Assembly: GCA_900553395.1 (NCBI GenBank)
Contig: USDJ01000015.1
Span: 1 to 19,317, forward strand
From: an uncultured Mycoplasmatota bacterium
GTDB lineage: Bacteria > Bacillota_I > Bacilli_A > RF39 > UBA660
DNA length: 19,317 nucleotides
Reading direction: 5' to 3'
The notes beneath the pieces are model-generated. The model saw only the letters and a list, made by a program, of their open reading frames with translations, was not told the origin of the DNA and ran no database searches. This document shows, one piece after another, positions 6,770 to 14,559 of the stretch. The position numbers were made by a program, and so were the translations under genes. How positions within the stretch are numbered: the stretch's first letter is position 1; the number at the start of each line of letters is the position of its first letter.

Positions 6770-7666
6770 ATGAAAAAAAATAACGATTGTATTTTGGAAA
6801 AAGAAGATTATATTATTTCTAGAAGTGGCAAAGAAGATATTAAAGTTAGAGATTTACAACTTGAAGTGCTATCGATAATGGATGAAATACATAGGGTTTG
6901 TGAAAAAAATAATATTAAATATTGTCTAATTGCAGGTAGTGCTTTAGGAATAGTAAATTATAAAGGTTTTATTCCTTGGGATGACGATATGGATGTTTGT
7001 ATACTAAGAAAAGATTGGAACAGATTTATAAAAGCATTAGAAAAAGATTTAGGAGATAATTTTTATTTTCAATGCTTTGAAAATGACAAAAGATATAATA
7101 CAATAATGGGTCCTACCATGAAGGTAAGAAAGAAAAATACATATATAAAAGAAACAAATTTCTTACTAAAAAATAGATGTAAATCTGGAGATGGAATATT
7201 TGTAGATATAATTATATATGATAATATTTGTGAAAATAAATTTGTTGATGAGTTAAATCGTACAGTAATAAAACTAGTAATGCCATTTATAGTTTTATTT
7301 GATAATTTACACATTAATCCAATACTATTAAAAAAATTTGTTGTATGGTTTTCAAATAAATATTCTAGAAGGCATGAAGACAGTAAACTTATGAGTCAAC
7401 CAATATCAGTTCCGTGGGAAAAGTTTTTACACGAACCAGTTTTTTTAAAAGAAGACATACTTCCTTTTAAAAAATATGAGTTTGAGGGAAGGCAATTTTA
7501 TTCATATAACAACATTGAAAAGATACTAAAAGAGTGGTATGGTCCTAATTGCTTAAAAAAATGGGATGGTAAAAAATGGGTTGAAACATTACCAATCGAA
7601 AAAAGAAAACCAAAACACACAGTGGATTTAAATCTTAATGGGGATAAGCCAATTGAAAAACAATAA
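6770..7666 (+). CDS. LicD-family phosphotransferase (phosphorylcholine-type)
   Basis: A 298-residue protein of the LicD family of nucleotidyltransferase-fold enzymes. The family signature is intact: a helix ending YCLIAGSALGI (about 51-61), then GFIPWDDDMDV (66-76) with the metal-binding aspartates, and a C-terminal KEWYGPNC block. Characterised LicD proteins transfer phosphorylcholine or related phospho-alcohols from CDP-activated donors to cell-surface glycans such as teichoic acids; which group is moved here cannot be told. There is no membrane segment, consistent with a cytoplasmic or peripheral enzyme. The start at 6770 is preferred because the promoter lies inside the longer reading frame and GGA sits nine bases upstream. 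A small membrane-protein gene overlaps its last 14 bases. Confidence 0.9.
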   Translation: MKKNNDCILEKEDYIISRSGKEDIKVRDLQLEVLSIMDEIHRVCEKNNIKYCLIAGSALGIVNYKGFIPWDDDMDVCILRKDWNRFIKALEKDLGDNFYFQCFENDKRYNTIMGPTMKVRKKNTYIKETNFLLKNRCKSGDGIFVDIIIYDNICENKFVDELNRTVIKLVMPFIVLFDNLHINPILLKKFVVWFSNKYSRRHEDSKLMSQPISVPWEKFLHEPVFLKEDILPFKKYEFEGRQFYSYNNIEKILKEWYGPNCLKKWDGKKWVETLPIEKRKPKHTVDLNLNGDKPIEKQ

Positions 7667-7817
7667 TCTTTTTAAATATTTTGTAATACTAGCCACATTA
7701 TTCATAGTTTTATCTATTATTTTATTTAATCAAGCAAGCTTTTGGTTTTTGGGAATTGGAATCGCCATCTTAGGTTTTATAATTCTATATGAAATAAATA
7801 ACAAAAAGAATAAATAA
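7653..7817 (+). CDS. Small two-helix membrane protein
   Basis: A 54-residue reading frame starting with TTG inside the last codons of the LicD gene (14-base overlap, different frame). GGGGA (7640-7644) lies eight bases upstream. The protein has a basic/polar N-terminus (KNNNLFKY), two hydrophobic helices (about 9-25 and 29-47) separated by NQAS, and a Lys/Asn-rich tail, which is a credible membrane hairpin with both ends in the cytoplasm. Its stop codon abuts the terminator at 7817-7857, so it fits as the last gene of the LicD transcript. Function is unknown; an accessory role in LicD-dependent envelope modification would be inference. The TTG start and small size keep confidence moderate. 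Confidence 0.6.
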   Translation: MKNNNLFKYFVILATLFIVLSIILFNQASFWFLGIGIAILGFIILYEINNKKNK

Positions 7818-7857
7818 AAACTGATTTGATAACATTGTCAAATCAGTTTTCTTTTTT
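7817..7857. terminator. Bidirectional rho-independent terminator
   Basis: Stem AAAACTGATTTGA / TCAAATCAGTTTT (13 pairs) with an eight-base loop, followed by a U-run on the + strand and preceded by an A-run that gives U residues on the minus strand. It separates the LicD transcript from the convergent proline-repeat gene. Confidence 0.93.
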
Positions 7858-8992
7858 ATTTCAATATATCATCTAAATTTTTACTAAAATCGAATTTTTT
7901 AGAGTAATTGAAATATGATCCAGTGTAAGTAGAACTATCTACTATTTCTTTAATCTCAGTTAAATTATTATAATCATTAGTATTTTCCGAATTTATAAAA
8001 AACACTACAAATAATACGTCATTTTTTACTTTTACAATAGTAACTAAACAGTTTTTACCTGACGTTTTAGCTTGAATGGCTAACATTTTAGTACCATTAA
8101 TTGTTTTTTCCTGCACATCAGTAACTTCAAAACCATCTTGTTCAAGGGTTTCTTTTTCTAGTTGTGGATCTACTGATGCAAAATCCATCTGAACTGCTTG
8201 AATCAACATCCTTACATTATTATTTTCAACAGCAAGTCCGCCTTCAAACACTTCATATTGATATTTACTCATTTTTTCAAAATCAAATCCGCCATAAGAT
8301 ATAGTATTTTTATCGCTTACGTTAGAGTTATTCTCCTCATATTCATTTTTTGCTGAATTTGTATTATTTTTTGCTGAACCATTTTTTATAGAAATGGCAA
8401 CTACAATACTAATTATCCCTGCAATCACAGCAACTATAGCCACAATCAATAGTATATTTAGACGTTTCTTATTATTAACATTACCATTATTTAAATTTTG
8501 ATTCGTAGGTGTGAAATTGTTTAATGACTGCGCCAAAACATTTCCATTTTGCATATTTGGTGCTGCCTGTGTCATAGTCGATGGTTGTACCTGTGGCTCT
8601 GGCACTACTGGTGGTACAGGAGTCGGCTTCACTTGTGGCTCTGGCACTATTGGTGTTACAGGCGCTGGCTGTACTTGTGGCTCTGGCACTTGTGGTGTTA
8701 TAGGCGCTGGCTGTACCTGTGGCTCTGGCACTATTGGTGTTACAGGCGCTGGTTGTACCTGTGGCTCTGGCACTACTGGTGGTATAGGTACTGGCTGTAC
8801 CTGTGGCTCTGGCATCACTGGTGTTTGTGGTACTACTGATGTTGATTGCGCTTGTACATTTGATACACTTGGCATTGCTGATGAATTAGCAAAGCCTTGT
8901 GTATTACTATTTGACAATGTTTCAGTCCTATTTGATAAATTATTATAATTATTTTCACTAGAATTTGTTTGATTATTAAATTGATTATCCAT
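7856..8992 (-). CDS. Proline-repeat single-pass membrane protein
   Basis: A 378-residue protein not matching a named family that I recognise. It has an Asn/Ser/Gln-rich N-terminus (1-57), six copies of a 14-residue proline-rich repeat with core PEPQVQP (about 60-140), a second polar linker, a transmembrane segment (about 179-202) and a C-terminal domain of about 140 residues starting at YGGFDFEKM. The C-terminal domain alternates strands and helices and resembles small PsbP/lipoprotein-like alpha-beta domains, an inference only. Topology suggests a cytoplasmic N-terminus with proline rod and an outside C-terminal domain. Its ribosome binding site AGGAGG overlaps the stop codon of the clostripain-like gene upstream (TAGGAGG), so the two are coupled. 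Both proteins share an Asn-rich N-tail followed by one membrane helix. Confidence 0.85.
   Translation of the reverse strand: MDNQFNNQTNSSENNYNNLSNRTETLSNSNTQGFANSSAMPSVSNVQAQSTSVVPQTPVMPEPQVQPVPIPPVVPEPQVQPAPVTPIVPEPQVQPAPITPQVPEPQVQPAPVTPIVPEPQVKPTPVPPVVPEPQVQPSTMTQAAPNMQNGNVLAQSLNNFTPTNQNLNNGNVNNKKRLNILLIVAIVAVIAGIISIVVAISIKNGSAKNNTNSAKNEYEENNSNVSDKNTISYGGFDFEKMSKYQYEVFEGGLAVENNNVRMLIQAVQMDFASVDPQLEKETLEQDGFEVTDVQEKTINGTKMLAIQAKTSGKNCLVTIVKVKNDVLFVVFFINSENTNDYNNLTEIKEIVDSSTYTGSYFNYSKKFDFSKNLDDILK
8582..8833 (-). repeat. Six tandem 42-base repeats encoding PEPQVQP units
   Basis: The + strand word CTGTGGCTCTGGCAC or a close variant recurs at 8591, 8633, 8675, 8717, 8759 and 8801, exactly every 42 bases. 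Read on the minus strand it encodes the PEPQVQP core of a 14-residue proline-rich repeat. The period is a multiple of three, so copy number can change without breaking the frame. Confidence 0.93.
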
Positions 8993-9001
8993 TTTTTCCT
9001 C

Positions 9002-11065
9002 CTAATTCATTTTTATCATTTTTGAATAATAATAGTTATTATTTATATCATAAATTTTGAACACACAATAATAATTGGTATTTTTTGAAAAATCAGCTAG
9101 CTCAAAGTTTAAATCATCTGTAGTGAACTCTGCACCTTCATATATTCCATTATTTTCCCAATTTTCGGTATAATTGCCATTTTCATCCAATATCTTATAT
9201 CCCATTGATCCAAAAGTAATGGATGTATAATCTTTTAAACTTAAAGCAATTACTCCAGGCAAATCCTTAGAATTTAAAACCAAGTTACTGATTCCAATTT
9301 TATTTTTTGTCTTATCATAGTATAGTTCTAAAAGTGCGCTATCAATTTTCCAATCGGATATGTTATCTGAAGAAATATCTTGCAATATTACGGCCGTTGA
9401 ATAAGTTATATAATCATCACTATAATCACTTTCAAATAAAGGTATTATTTGTCTAAAATTATCACTCTTAGAATATAATTGCAAATGTCTCCCTTTAACA
9501 TTAGCCTTTAATGTATTACCTTCTAATTTTACATCTTTTCCACTATAAACTAAACCATAATATCCGTTTTCTCTTTCTTCAAACACAATATAACTTGCTT
9601 TTGCATATCCCTCTAATTGTTCATCAGTAAGTTGCAAAGTGAAATCTGATGTTCCTGAATCATTTGATTTAATATTTATTTTATTGTTCTCAAAAGAATA
9701 AGATTTAGTTGAAGTATTTTGTATATTATAAAAATCAGAAATAAATTTAGCATATGGCTTTAAATTTTCAAATTCCTTATAAGTGTTAAGAAAGAATAAC
9801 TGAAACTCTTTTGAAGATCTATATGGAAAATATATACTCATTCCTCTCGAGTTTGAATTAGTAGCCCAATTATATACGATTACATCATCAAATGCCTTTT
9901 GAACTTTAGAAGCATTATCGCTAGATAAATCCTTTAAACCATCTACTAAATTCAATAAATCTATCATATCGTAATCTGCGGTAGTTGAAGGATACTGATA
10001 TAGTGAGCTTCTTAACTTAGCTATTTTAGCATAATTTGATTTCACATCTATACTTCCAAAAAATTCATTTACACTATTCTCTAAATTATCTATTTTTGAC
10101 AAATCAACAACAGAATAAGTAGAATAAATTGAGGATCCAGATCCAAAGTAGCTATTGTATTTTTTTATAGAATCTATCTGTTTTTTATATGATTCTATAT
10201 ATTTTTTTCCAACATCAATAGCCGAGTCTTTAGAATCAATATTATTAATAAAATTCAAAACACTAGTATTTGAACTGCCTAGAGTTGCCTCTTCTGAAGC
10301 AACCATATATTGAGCATAATCATCAAGTGTACTTGCTACTTCTAATGTACCATTTAAACAAGTTCTAAAAATTACAAGTTCAATTTTTTTATTATTATTA
10401 AATGAAGTCTTAGATAAAGCTTTTTTTATTTCAGTTAAGCTTAAGTTATCATTTTCAAAATTATCGTCATACTCACTTCCCTGAATTGCTCCACCATGAT
10501 TCCAAAAAATCAAATCATATTTATCAGTTTTATAATTTTCACGGGCATAATTTAAAAAGGAACTTAGTGTATTTGGATCACCCATATTTAATTTGGATTG
10601 CTTTTTTACTGTCTTAAATCCATCTTCAGTTAGTTCAAATATTGAAGTTTCATTAGGATTTATATAATTATTCATCCATCTTGTGGCTCCACCTGCAATA
10701 ACTACTACTTTAGTATTACTTGAAGCTAACTTATTATAATCTATACTTTCTAAATCCGCAGTTGCTAATCCAGAATCAGACTCTAAATTAGACCCAGACA
10801 CATAAATCATTATAGTCCTTGAAGATGATTTATTAGCCCCAAAGATTAAGATGGAAGATACTATCAATACGGCTGCTAATAAAAGTAAAATAATCGCAAG
10901 CTTAGAGCTTTTACTGATACTTTTTCTTCCCCTTTTTGAACTGGCGTCTGAACTAGTATTATTATTCATATAATTGAAGTTTTGATTTGTATTTATATTA
11001 CTATTTACGTTATTCGGATACGAATTATTTAAATTGTTATTTTGTCCATCATTACTACTATACAT
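9002..11065 (-). CDS. Membrane-anchored C11 (clostripain) family cysteine protease homologue
   Basis: A 687-residue protein: an Asn-rich N-tail (1-45), a basic patch, a transmembrane segment (about 56-76), a C11 peptidase domain (about 84-440) and a long C-terminal beta-rich region of about 240 residues. The catalytic pair is visible as H190 in LIFWNHGG and C236 in FRTCLNGTLEVA, with the downstream ASEE motif (256-259). In most clostripain-type enzymes the Cys motif reads D-A-C, and that Asp helps bind basic P1 residues; here it is R-T-C, so specificity probably differs or activity is lost. The start is placed at 11065, where AGGAGG lies just upstream, rather than an in-frame codon at 11101 with no such site. 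It is followed by the proline-repeat gene in the same operon. An extended -10 (TGATATACT) lies upstream. Confidence 0.88.
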   Translation of the reverse strand: MYSSNDGQNNNLNNSYPNNVNSNINTNQNFNYMNNNTSSDASSKRGRKSISKSSKLAIILLLLAAVLIVSSILIFGANKSSSRTIMIYVSGSNLESDSGLATADLESIDYNKLASSNTKVVVIAGGATRWMNNYINPNETSIFELTEDGFKTVKKQSKLNMGDPNTLSSFLNYARENYKTDKYDLIFWNHGGAIQGSEYDDNFENDNLSLTEIKKALSKTSFNNNKKIELVIFRTCLNGTLEVASTLDDYAQYMVASEEATLGSSNTSVLNFINNIDSKDSAIDVGKKYIESYKKQIDSIKKYNSYFGSGSSIYSTYSVVDLSKIDNLENSVNEFFGSIDVKSNYAKIAKLRSSLYQYPSTTADYDMIDLLNLVDGLKDLSSDNASKVQKAFDDVIVYNWATNSNSRGMSIYFPYRSSKEFQLFFLNTYKEFENLKPYAKFISDFYNIQNTSTKSYSFENNKINIKSNDSGTSDFTLQLTDEQLEGYAKASYIVFEERENGYYGLVYSGKDVKLEGNTLKANVKGRHLQLYSKSDNFRQIIPLFESDYSDDYITYSTAVILQDISSDNISDWKIDSALLELYYDKTKNKIGISNLVLNSKDLPGVIALSLKDYTSITFGSMGYKILDENGNYTENWENNGIYEGAEFTTDDLNFELADFSKNTNYYCVFKIYDINNNYYYSKMIKMN

Positions 11066-11091
11066 ATACCCTCCTATTTTACTACTCTTTA

Positions 11092-11100
11092 AGTATATCA
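11092..11100 (-). promoter_or_regulatory. Candidate extended -10 promoter of the C11 protease gene
   Basis: On the minus strand TGA followed by TATACT (11100-11092) makes an extended -10 element about 30 bases ahead of the start codon. No good -35 is visible in the A/T runs upstream. Confidence 0.45.
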
Positions 11101-11144
11101 TAAGTAAAAAAAAAAGAAAATACTAAATATTTCCAAATTTATTA

Positions 11145-11936
11145 TCATAATTTTTTTGAAATTTTATAACCCCCTAATAAAAATAAATATGCTAAAACTA
11201 AAGATATAAGATTATAATTTGTATTAATGCATCTAAATAGCATCAATACTACATTAGAATAACCTATACCCAAAATTATATTATAAATAGTCATTTTATG
11301 GTTTCTAAACAAATAATCAACAATTTTTACTGTAACTATTACACCTACAAAAAGGCCTAATGAAAAAGGAAGTAAAATTTTGATATTATTAGCAAGCTCA
11401 CTTAAATCCAATAATCTCGAAAGAGATAATACAACTTCATCATAGGTTCCAAACATCATTAATACTGCTGTTCCACTTATTCCAGGAATAACCATAGTTA
11501 TTGCGTCAATAAATCCAGATATGAAAAAATATATATATAAAATTTTAATATCTGATATAGTAATTTCATTATTATATGTAAAAAAGCCTAATAGTAGCAT
11601 CAAGAAAAAGCTAATTATTATTATAGCTTTTTTCTTAACAACTTCATTTTTAAATGAACTTAAACTACCTAGTATTAATCCTGCAAAAAAGAATATCGTA
11701 ATTATATAATATTTGTTTAGACAATTTAAAATTATGTTACTAAATAATATTATCGATAACATAATTCCAAGGCCTATTTTTAGTAAAAAAGAAAAATTAT
11801 TTTTTATATCTTTAAAAAAAGTATTTACTGAATGAATTAATGTATCATATACTCCCATAGAAATAGCTAACATAGATCCACTTACTCCAGGAATAATTTT
11901 TCCAAGGCCTATAATCATTCCTTTTATAAAAAGCAT
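11145..11936 (-). CDS. DUF368 membrane protein, probable polyprenyl-phosphate translocase (PopT-like)
   Basis: A 263-residue polytopic membrane protein with the two DUF368 signature motifs, PGVSGS (16-21) after GMIIGLGKI and PGISGT (151-156), marking the internal inverted repeat of the family, and about eight hydrophobic segments. DUF368 members (PopT) have been identified as undecaprenyl-phosphate translocases that return the lipid carrier across the membrane for peptidoglycan and teichoic acid synthesis. That activity is taken from the family. GGTGAT precedes the ATG, and the UPF0316 gene ends 21 bases upstream on the same strand, so the two probably share a transcript. An AT-only hairpin with a long U-run just after the stop (11102-11125) may end it. 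Confidence 0.92.
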   Translation of the reverse strand: MLFIKGMIIGLGKIIPGVSGSMLAISMGVYDTLIHSVNTFFKDIKNNFSFLLKIGLGIMLSIILFSNIILNCLNKYYIITIFFFAGLILGSLSSFKNEVVKKKAIIIISFFLMLLLGFFTYNNEITISDIKILYIYFFISGFIDAITMVIPGISGTAVLMMFGTYDEVVLSLSRLLDLSELANNIKILLPFSLGLFVGVIVTVKIVDYLFRNHKMTIYNIILGIGYSNVVLMLFRCINTNYNLISLVLAYLFLLGGYKISKKL

Positions 11937-11957
11937 TTTATCACCAATTAATTATAT

Positions 11958-12476
11958 TTATTTATTAACACTAAAATAACCATTTTCTACGTATTTTGTG
12001 TCATTTACAACAATAAATGCTTTATTATCGAGTTTTCTTACAATGTTTTTGAGTTTTTCTAGAGAATTATTTCTTATTTGTATATATAGCATATATTTAA
12101 AATCATTATTTCCTTTAACCTCTATAACTGTAACTCCATATCCTTCTTCTCTTATCTTTTCAACTATTTTGTCATTTTTATTAGAAAGCACAACTTGAAC
12201 TTCTAAATTAGACTTAATAAATATTTTAGAAATTTTTCCACCAATATATGTTCCAACAGAAAAACCGAGTGCATAAGAAAATACTATCCAAATACTATTA
12301 TTATCAGTATTTAGTGCTTCTTTTACAACTAAAAACCACACAGTTATTTCTACAATTCCTATAAGAGAAGCAGCTAAATCTCTCCCTTTTACAGTATTTA
12401 TAGTCCTAAATGTACCTAAAGAAACATCTATAAGTCTAGCAAAAAAAATTTTTACACACATTAAGAAAAGTGCCAT
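11958..12476 (-). CDS. UPF0316 / DUF5698-DUF2179 membrane protein (YebE-like)
   Basis: A 172-residue protein with an N-terminal DUF5698 membrane part of three helices (about 3-20, 35-54, 62-82), containing the family block ARLIDVSLGTFRTI, and a C-terminal cytoplasmic DUF2179 domain (about 90-165, GYGVTVIEVKG). DUF2179 is a small ACT-like domain also found at the end of YitT-type transporters and may sense a ligand. Function is unproven. GGTGAT lies three bases ahead of the ATG, and a TATAAT box (12500-12495, minus strand) with a weak TTTAGT -35 lies upstream. It is followed by the DUF368 gene. The family call is secure. Confidence 0.9.
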   Translation of the reverse strand: MALFLMCVKIFFARLIDVSLGTFRTINTVKGRDLAASLIGIVEITVWFLVVKEALNTDNNSIWIVFSYALGFSVGTYIGGKISKIFIKSNLEVQVVLSNKNDKIVEKIREEGYGVTVIEVKGNNDFKYMLYIQIRNNSLEKLKNIVRKLDNKAFIVVNDTKYVENGYFSVNK

Positions 12477-12520
12477 AATATCACCAATATTAGTATTATA
12501 TTTTAATAAAAATATATACT

Positions 12521-12540
12521 AAAAAAGAGCATAGCTCTTT
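12521..12540 (-). terminator. Terminator of the gene at 12539-13081
   Basis: On the minus strand AAAGAGC / GCTCTTT (seven pairs, three-base loop) overlaps the stop codon and runs directly into six U residues. Confidence 0.8.
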
Positions 12541-13081
12541 ATAAGTTTGACAATTTATTTATTATTTCTTTATTTCCTACAAAGTATTCTTCAATGTTTC
12601 CATTCTTTACTTTTAAAAGAGTGTCATCGTTAAATTTTATATTACTTAAATCATTTGTAATAGTAGTTTCACTGCCTAGATAATTAGAATTTAAGGCATC
12701 AGATAAATATGCTTTATAAAACTTTAAAGAATTATCCTTTTTATTATAATCACTTATATACTTATTATATAAGCTATTATAATTAATATCTGAATAATTA
12801 TTCGATTGCGAATTACTATCTTTCAAAACTAATACAAAGTATTCACTTTCCTTTTCACTAAATAACTTGCTAATAGTAATTTTATTTTCTTCTACGACAC
12901 TCGTACTGTTAGAAACAGTAGAATTACCTTTTATTACTATACTTGTCACAAGGTAAAATGTAAAAAATATAGCCGTCAATATAAGTATAATAATTATAAT
13001 ACTTTTTAATGAATAATCATCTCTGTTTACATTACTATTTTTAGTATTTTGCTTAACATTTTTAATTTTTGCTACTTTCAC
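12539..13081 (-). CDS. Membrane-anchored protein of unknown function
   Basis: A 180-residue protein with a basic N-terminus (KVAKIKNVKQNTKN), one transmembrane segment (about 26-47, Ile-rich) and an extracytoplasmic domain of about 125 residues. I do not recognise a family. The C-terminal strands (DDTLLKVKNGNIEEYFVG, then a final helix) resemble the end of a thioredoxin fold, where a strand, the loop NG and a closing helix occur in the same order, but there is no CxxC and no cysteine at all, so no redox role is likely. The start is taken as GTG at 13081, because GGTGAT lies four bases before it; an in-frame TTG at 13093 would overlap that site. It has its own promoter (13099-13126) and terminator, so it is monocistronic. 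Confidence 0.72.
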   Translation of the reverse strand: MKVAKIKNVKQNTKNSNVNRDDYSLKSIIIIILILTAIFFTFYLVTSIVIKGNSTVSNSTSVVEENKITISKLFSEKESEYFVLVLKDSNSQSNNYSDINYNSLYNKYISDYNKKDNSLKFYKAYLSDALNSNYLGSETTITNDLSNIKFNDDTLLKVKNGNIEEYFVGNKEIINKLSNL

Positions 13082-13098
13082 TCGAATCACCAAGTTAT

Positions 13099-13126
13099 AT
13101 TATAGCACATTTATCAAAATTTTCAA
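13099..13126 (-). promoter_or_regulatory. Promoter of the gene at 12539-13081
   Basis: On the minus strand TTGAAA (13126-13121), 16 bases, TATAAT (13104-13099). It begins immediately after the stop codon of the upstream lipoprotein gene. Confidence 0.6.
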
Positions 13127-14182
13127 TTATTTTCCTACTGCTTTTACACTAATAGATTGAGCTACTGTTAATAATTCATCTATATTCATATCGTCTGACA
13201 TAACAGAATACTCTACACCATTACTTATCCAAGAAACACTATAATCAGTAATAGCCCCAACAGTATCAAGTATTAAATATGGATCCCCATAAACATAGTT
13301 TGTAGAAGATGCACTTGATAAATTTTCTTGAATTACTGTAAATGATGATTCTCCAGCAAATGTTAATATAACTCTTTCACCAGCATCTGTGTTAACAACA
13401 TCTTGACCAGATAAATGAGTATCTACAGGTACATACATAGGATATACAATATCTTCTATTTTACCAGTTTCAGATTGCTTTTCGTTAGTATTAGTACTAT
13501 CTTTTTCTTCTTCTTTTGTTATATTATCTTCTTTTTGGCTTTCAGTATCTTTACTTTGAGAATTATTTGTTTGATATTTTGATTCTTTAAAATAATCATC
13601 ATCAAATACTGCTTTATAATCTATATTTATTACATTCAATCTCATTTTTACATTATCATTAGAGTCTAAAACTTCTACTTTAGTTATATTTTTATCTAAG
13701 TCTACATAAACTTTTTGCTTTTTAAAATCTTTTTCTGTAGAATATTTTACATTACTCGTTAAAACATAACCACTTTTATTTTTTTCGAAAGTTCTATCTC
13801 CATCATTATTTAAATCTGTGATAATTGGTTGTAACAAATATATTTGAGAATTATTATATGGCCAATCACTTTGAAATTTGAAACTTTTATTTAATGATGG
13901 AGTAAGTACATATACTCCTTCGTCATTTTTTAAAATTATTTGTTCGTGATTATTATTCTGATTTACTAAGTCAACCTTAAAAAAGTCACCTTTTTTATAT
14001 GAAGAGTCAACATCATATGAATATTTTTCTTCATTTCTAAATATTTCTAAAGTTGCTGTCATATGATAACCCTTAGAATCATTAACTTTTTTTGAGATGT
14101 CTTTCACCAGGCTTTTATCATTATATTTACCACAACCACTCAAAATAAAAACTAATCCTAAAAGCATAAATATTTTTTTCAT
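13127..14182 (-). CDS. YdcC-like (LolA-fold) sporulation lipoprotein
   Basis: A 351-residue lipoprotein with a signal peptide and lipobox LSGC (lipidated Cys17). The first domain (about 20-200) matches the LolA-fold sporulation proteins YdcC: a beta-rich domain with YKKGDFFKVDL, GVYVLTPSLNKSFKFQSDWP and NSQIYLLQP. A Ser/Glu/Lys linker (about 203-240) joins a C-terminal domain (about 245-351, ending DELLTVAQSISV) of the DUF4367-like type seen in membrane-associated proteins. Bacillus YdcC is made in the mother cell, and the related C. difficile GerS is needed for germination, so a role at the spore envelope is likely. GGGGTGA precedes the ATG and a sigma-E-like motif lies upstream (14205-14232). 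The first domain call is firm; the second is tentative. Confidence 0.88.
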   Translation of the reverse strand: MKKIFMLLGLVFILSGCGKYNDKSLVKDISKKVNDSKGYHMTATLEIFRNEEKYSYDVDSSYKKGDFFKVDLVNQNNNHEQIILKNDEGVYVLTPSLNKSFKFQSDWPYNNSQIYLLQPIITDLNNDGDRTFEKNKSGYVLTSNVKYSTEKDFKKQKVYVDLDKNITKVEVLDSNDNVKMRLNVINIDYKAVFDDDYFKESKYQTNNSQSKDTESQKEDNITKEEEKDSTNTNEKQSETGKIEDIVYPMYVPVDTHLSGQDVVNTDAGERVILTFAGESSFTVIQENLSSASSTNYVYGDPYLILDTVGAITDYSVSWISNGVEYSVMSDDMNIDELLTVAQSISVKAVGK

Positions 14183-14204
14183 AATTCACCCCATTTTTTA
14201 CTTA

Positions 14205-14232
14205 ATTATATGGAATAAAATATCAAATATGA
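14205..14232 (-). promoter_or_regulatory. Candidate early mother-cell (sigma-E-like) promoter
   Basis: On the minus strand TCATATT (14232-14226) fits the sigma-E -35 pattern and CATATAAT (14212-14205) fits its -10 at seven of eight positions, but the spacer is 13 bases, about one short. The same TATAAT could also serve sigma-A. Bacillus ydcC is sigma-E controlled, which makes the reading attractive. Confidence 0.4.
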
Positions 14233-14284
14233 ATAATTTAGCAATTATTGTTAAAAATAAAAAATGAAAAGAAAGGATGAAATT

Positions 14285-14482
14285 ATGGAAGGATTACAAA
14301 AAACTTGCCTTGTTTTTACAATAATAGGCGCTATTGTATGGGGTATAATTGGGGCATTTAACTTTAATTTAGTAGAATGGATTTTTGGTGATTCAATTAT
14401 ATCAAATATAGTTTATATAGTTGTTGGCATTTGTGGATTAATAAATATAGGAATATTATTTAATCATATAGATGCAAAATAA
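14285..14482 (+). CDS. DUF378 small membrane protein (YuzA-like)
   Basis: A 65-residue protein of the DUF378 family with two membrane helices (about 7-24 and 38-57), the first carrying the family block IIGAIVWGIIGAFNFN and the second the block NIVYIVVGICGLINI. Function is unknown. The start at 14285 is preferred over an in-frame ATG at 14264 because AAAGGA (14272-14277) sits seven bases before it and inside the longer reading. It is a single gene on +, divergent from the YdcC-like gene, followed by a short hairpin (14509-14530). Confidence 0.88.
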   Translation: MEGLQKTCLVFTIIGAIVWGIIGAFNFNLVEWIFGDSIISNIVYIVVGICGLINIGILFNHIDAK

Positions 14483-14508
14483 TGTATTTTAATTAAATAG
14501 CTATATTA

Positions 14509-14530
14509 CAACAAGCTGATGTTGCTTTTT
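14509..14530 (+). terminator. Weak terminator of the DUF378 gene
   Basis: CAACA / TGTTG (five pairs, six-base loop) then C and five U residues. The stem is short; the bidirectional hairpin just downstream (14560-14594) would act as back-up. Confidence 0.5.
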
Positions 14531-14559
14531 ATATGGTTAACTAGTTAAGTTTTGAAACG

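Noticed and set aside
8582..8833. Regular repeats considered as a CRISPR array
   Set aside because: The unit is fully repetitive at 42 bases with no unique spacers, and it encodes an in-frame proline repeat.
8511..8948. A + strand frame of 145 codons rich in Cys, Gly and Thr repeats
   Set aside because: It is the antisense of the proline-repeat region; the periodicity is forced by the 42-base repeats, and there is no ribosome binding site or promoter.
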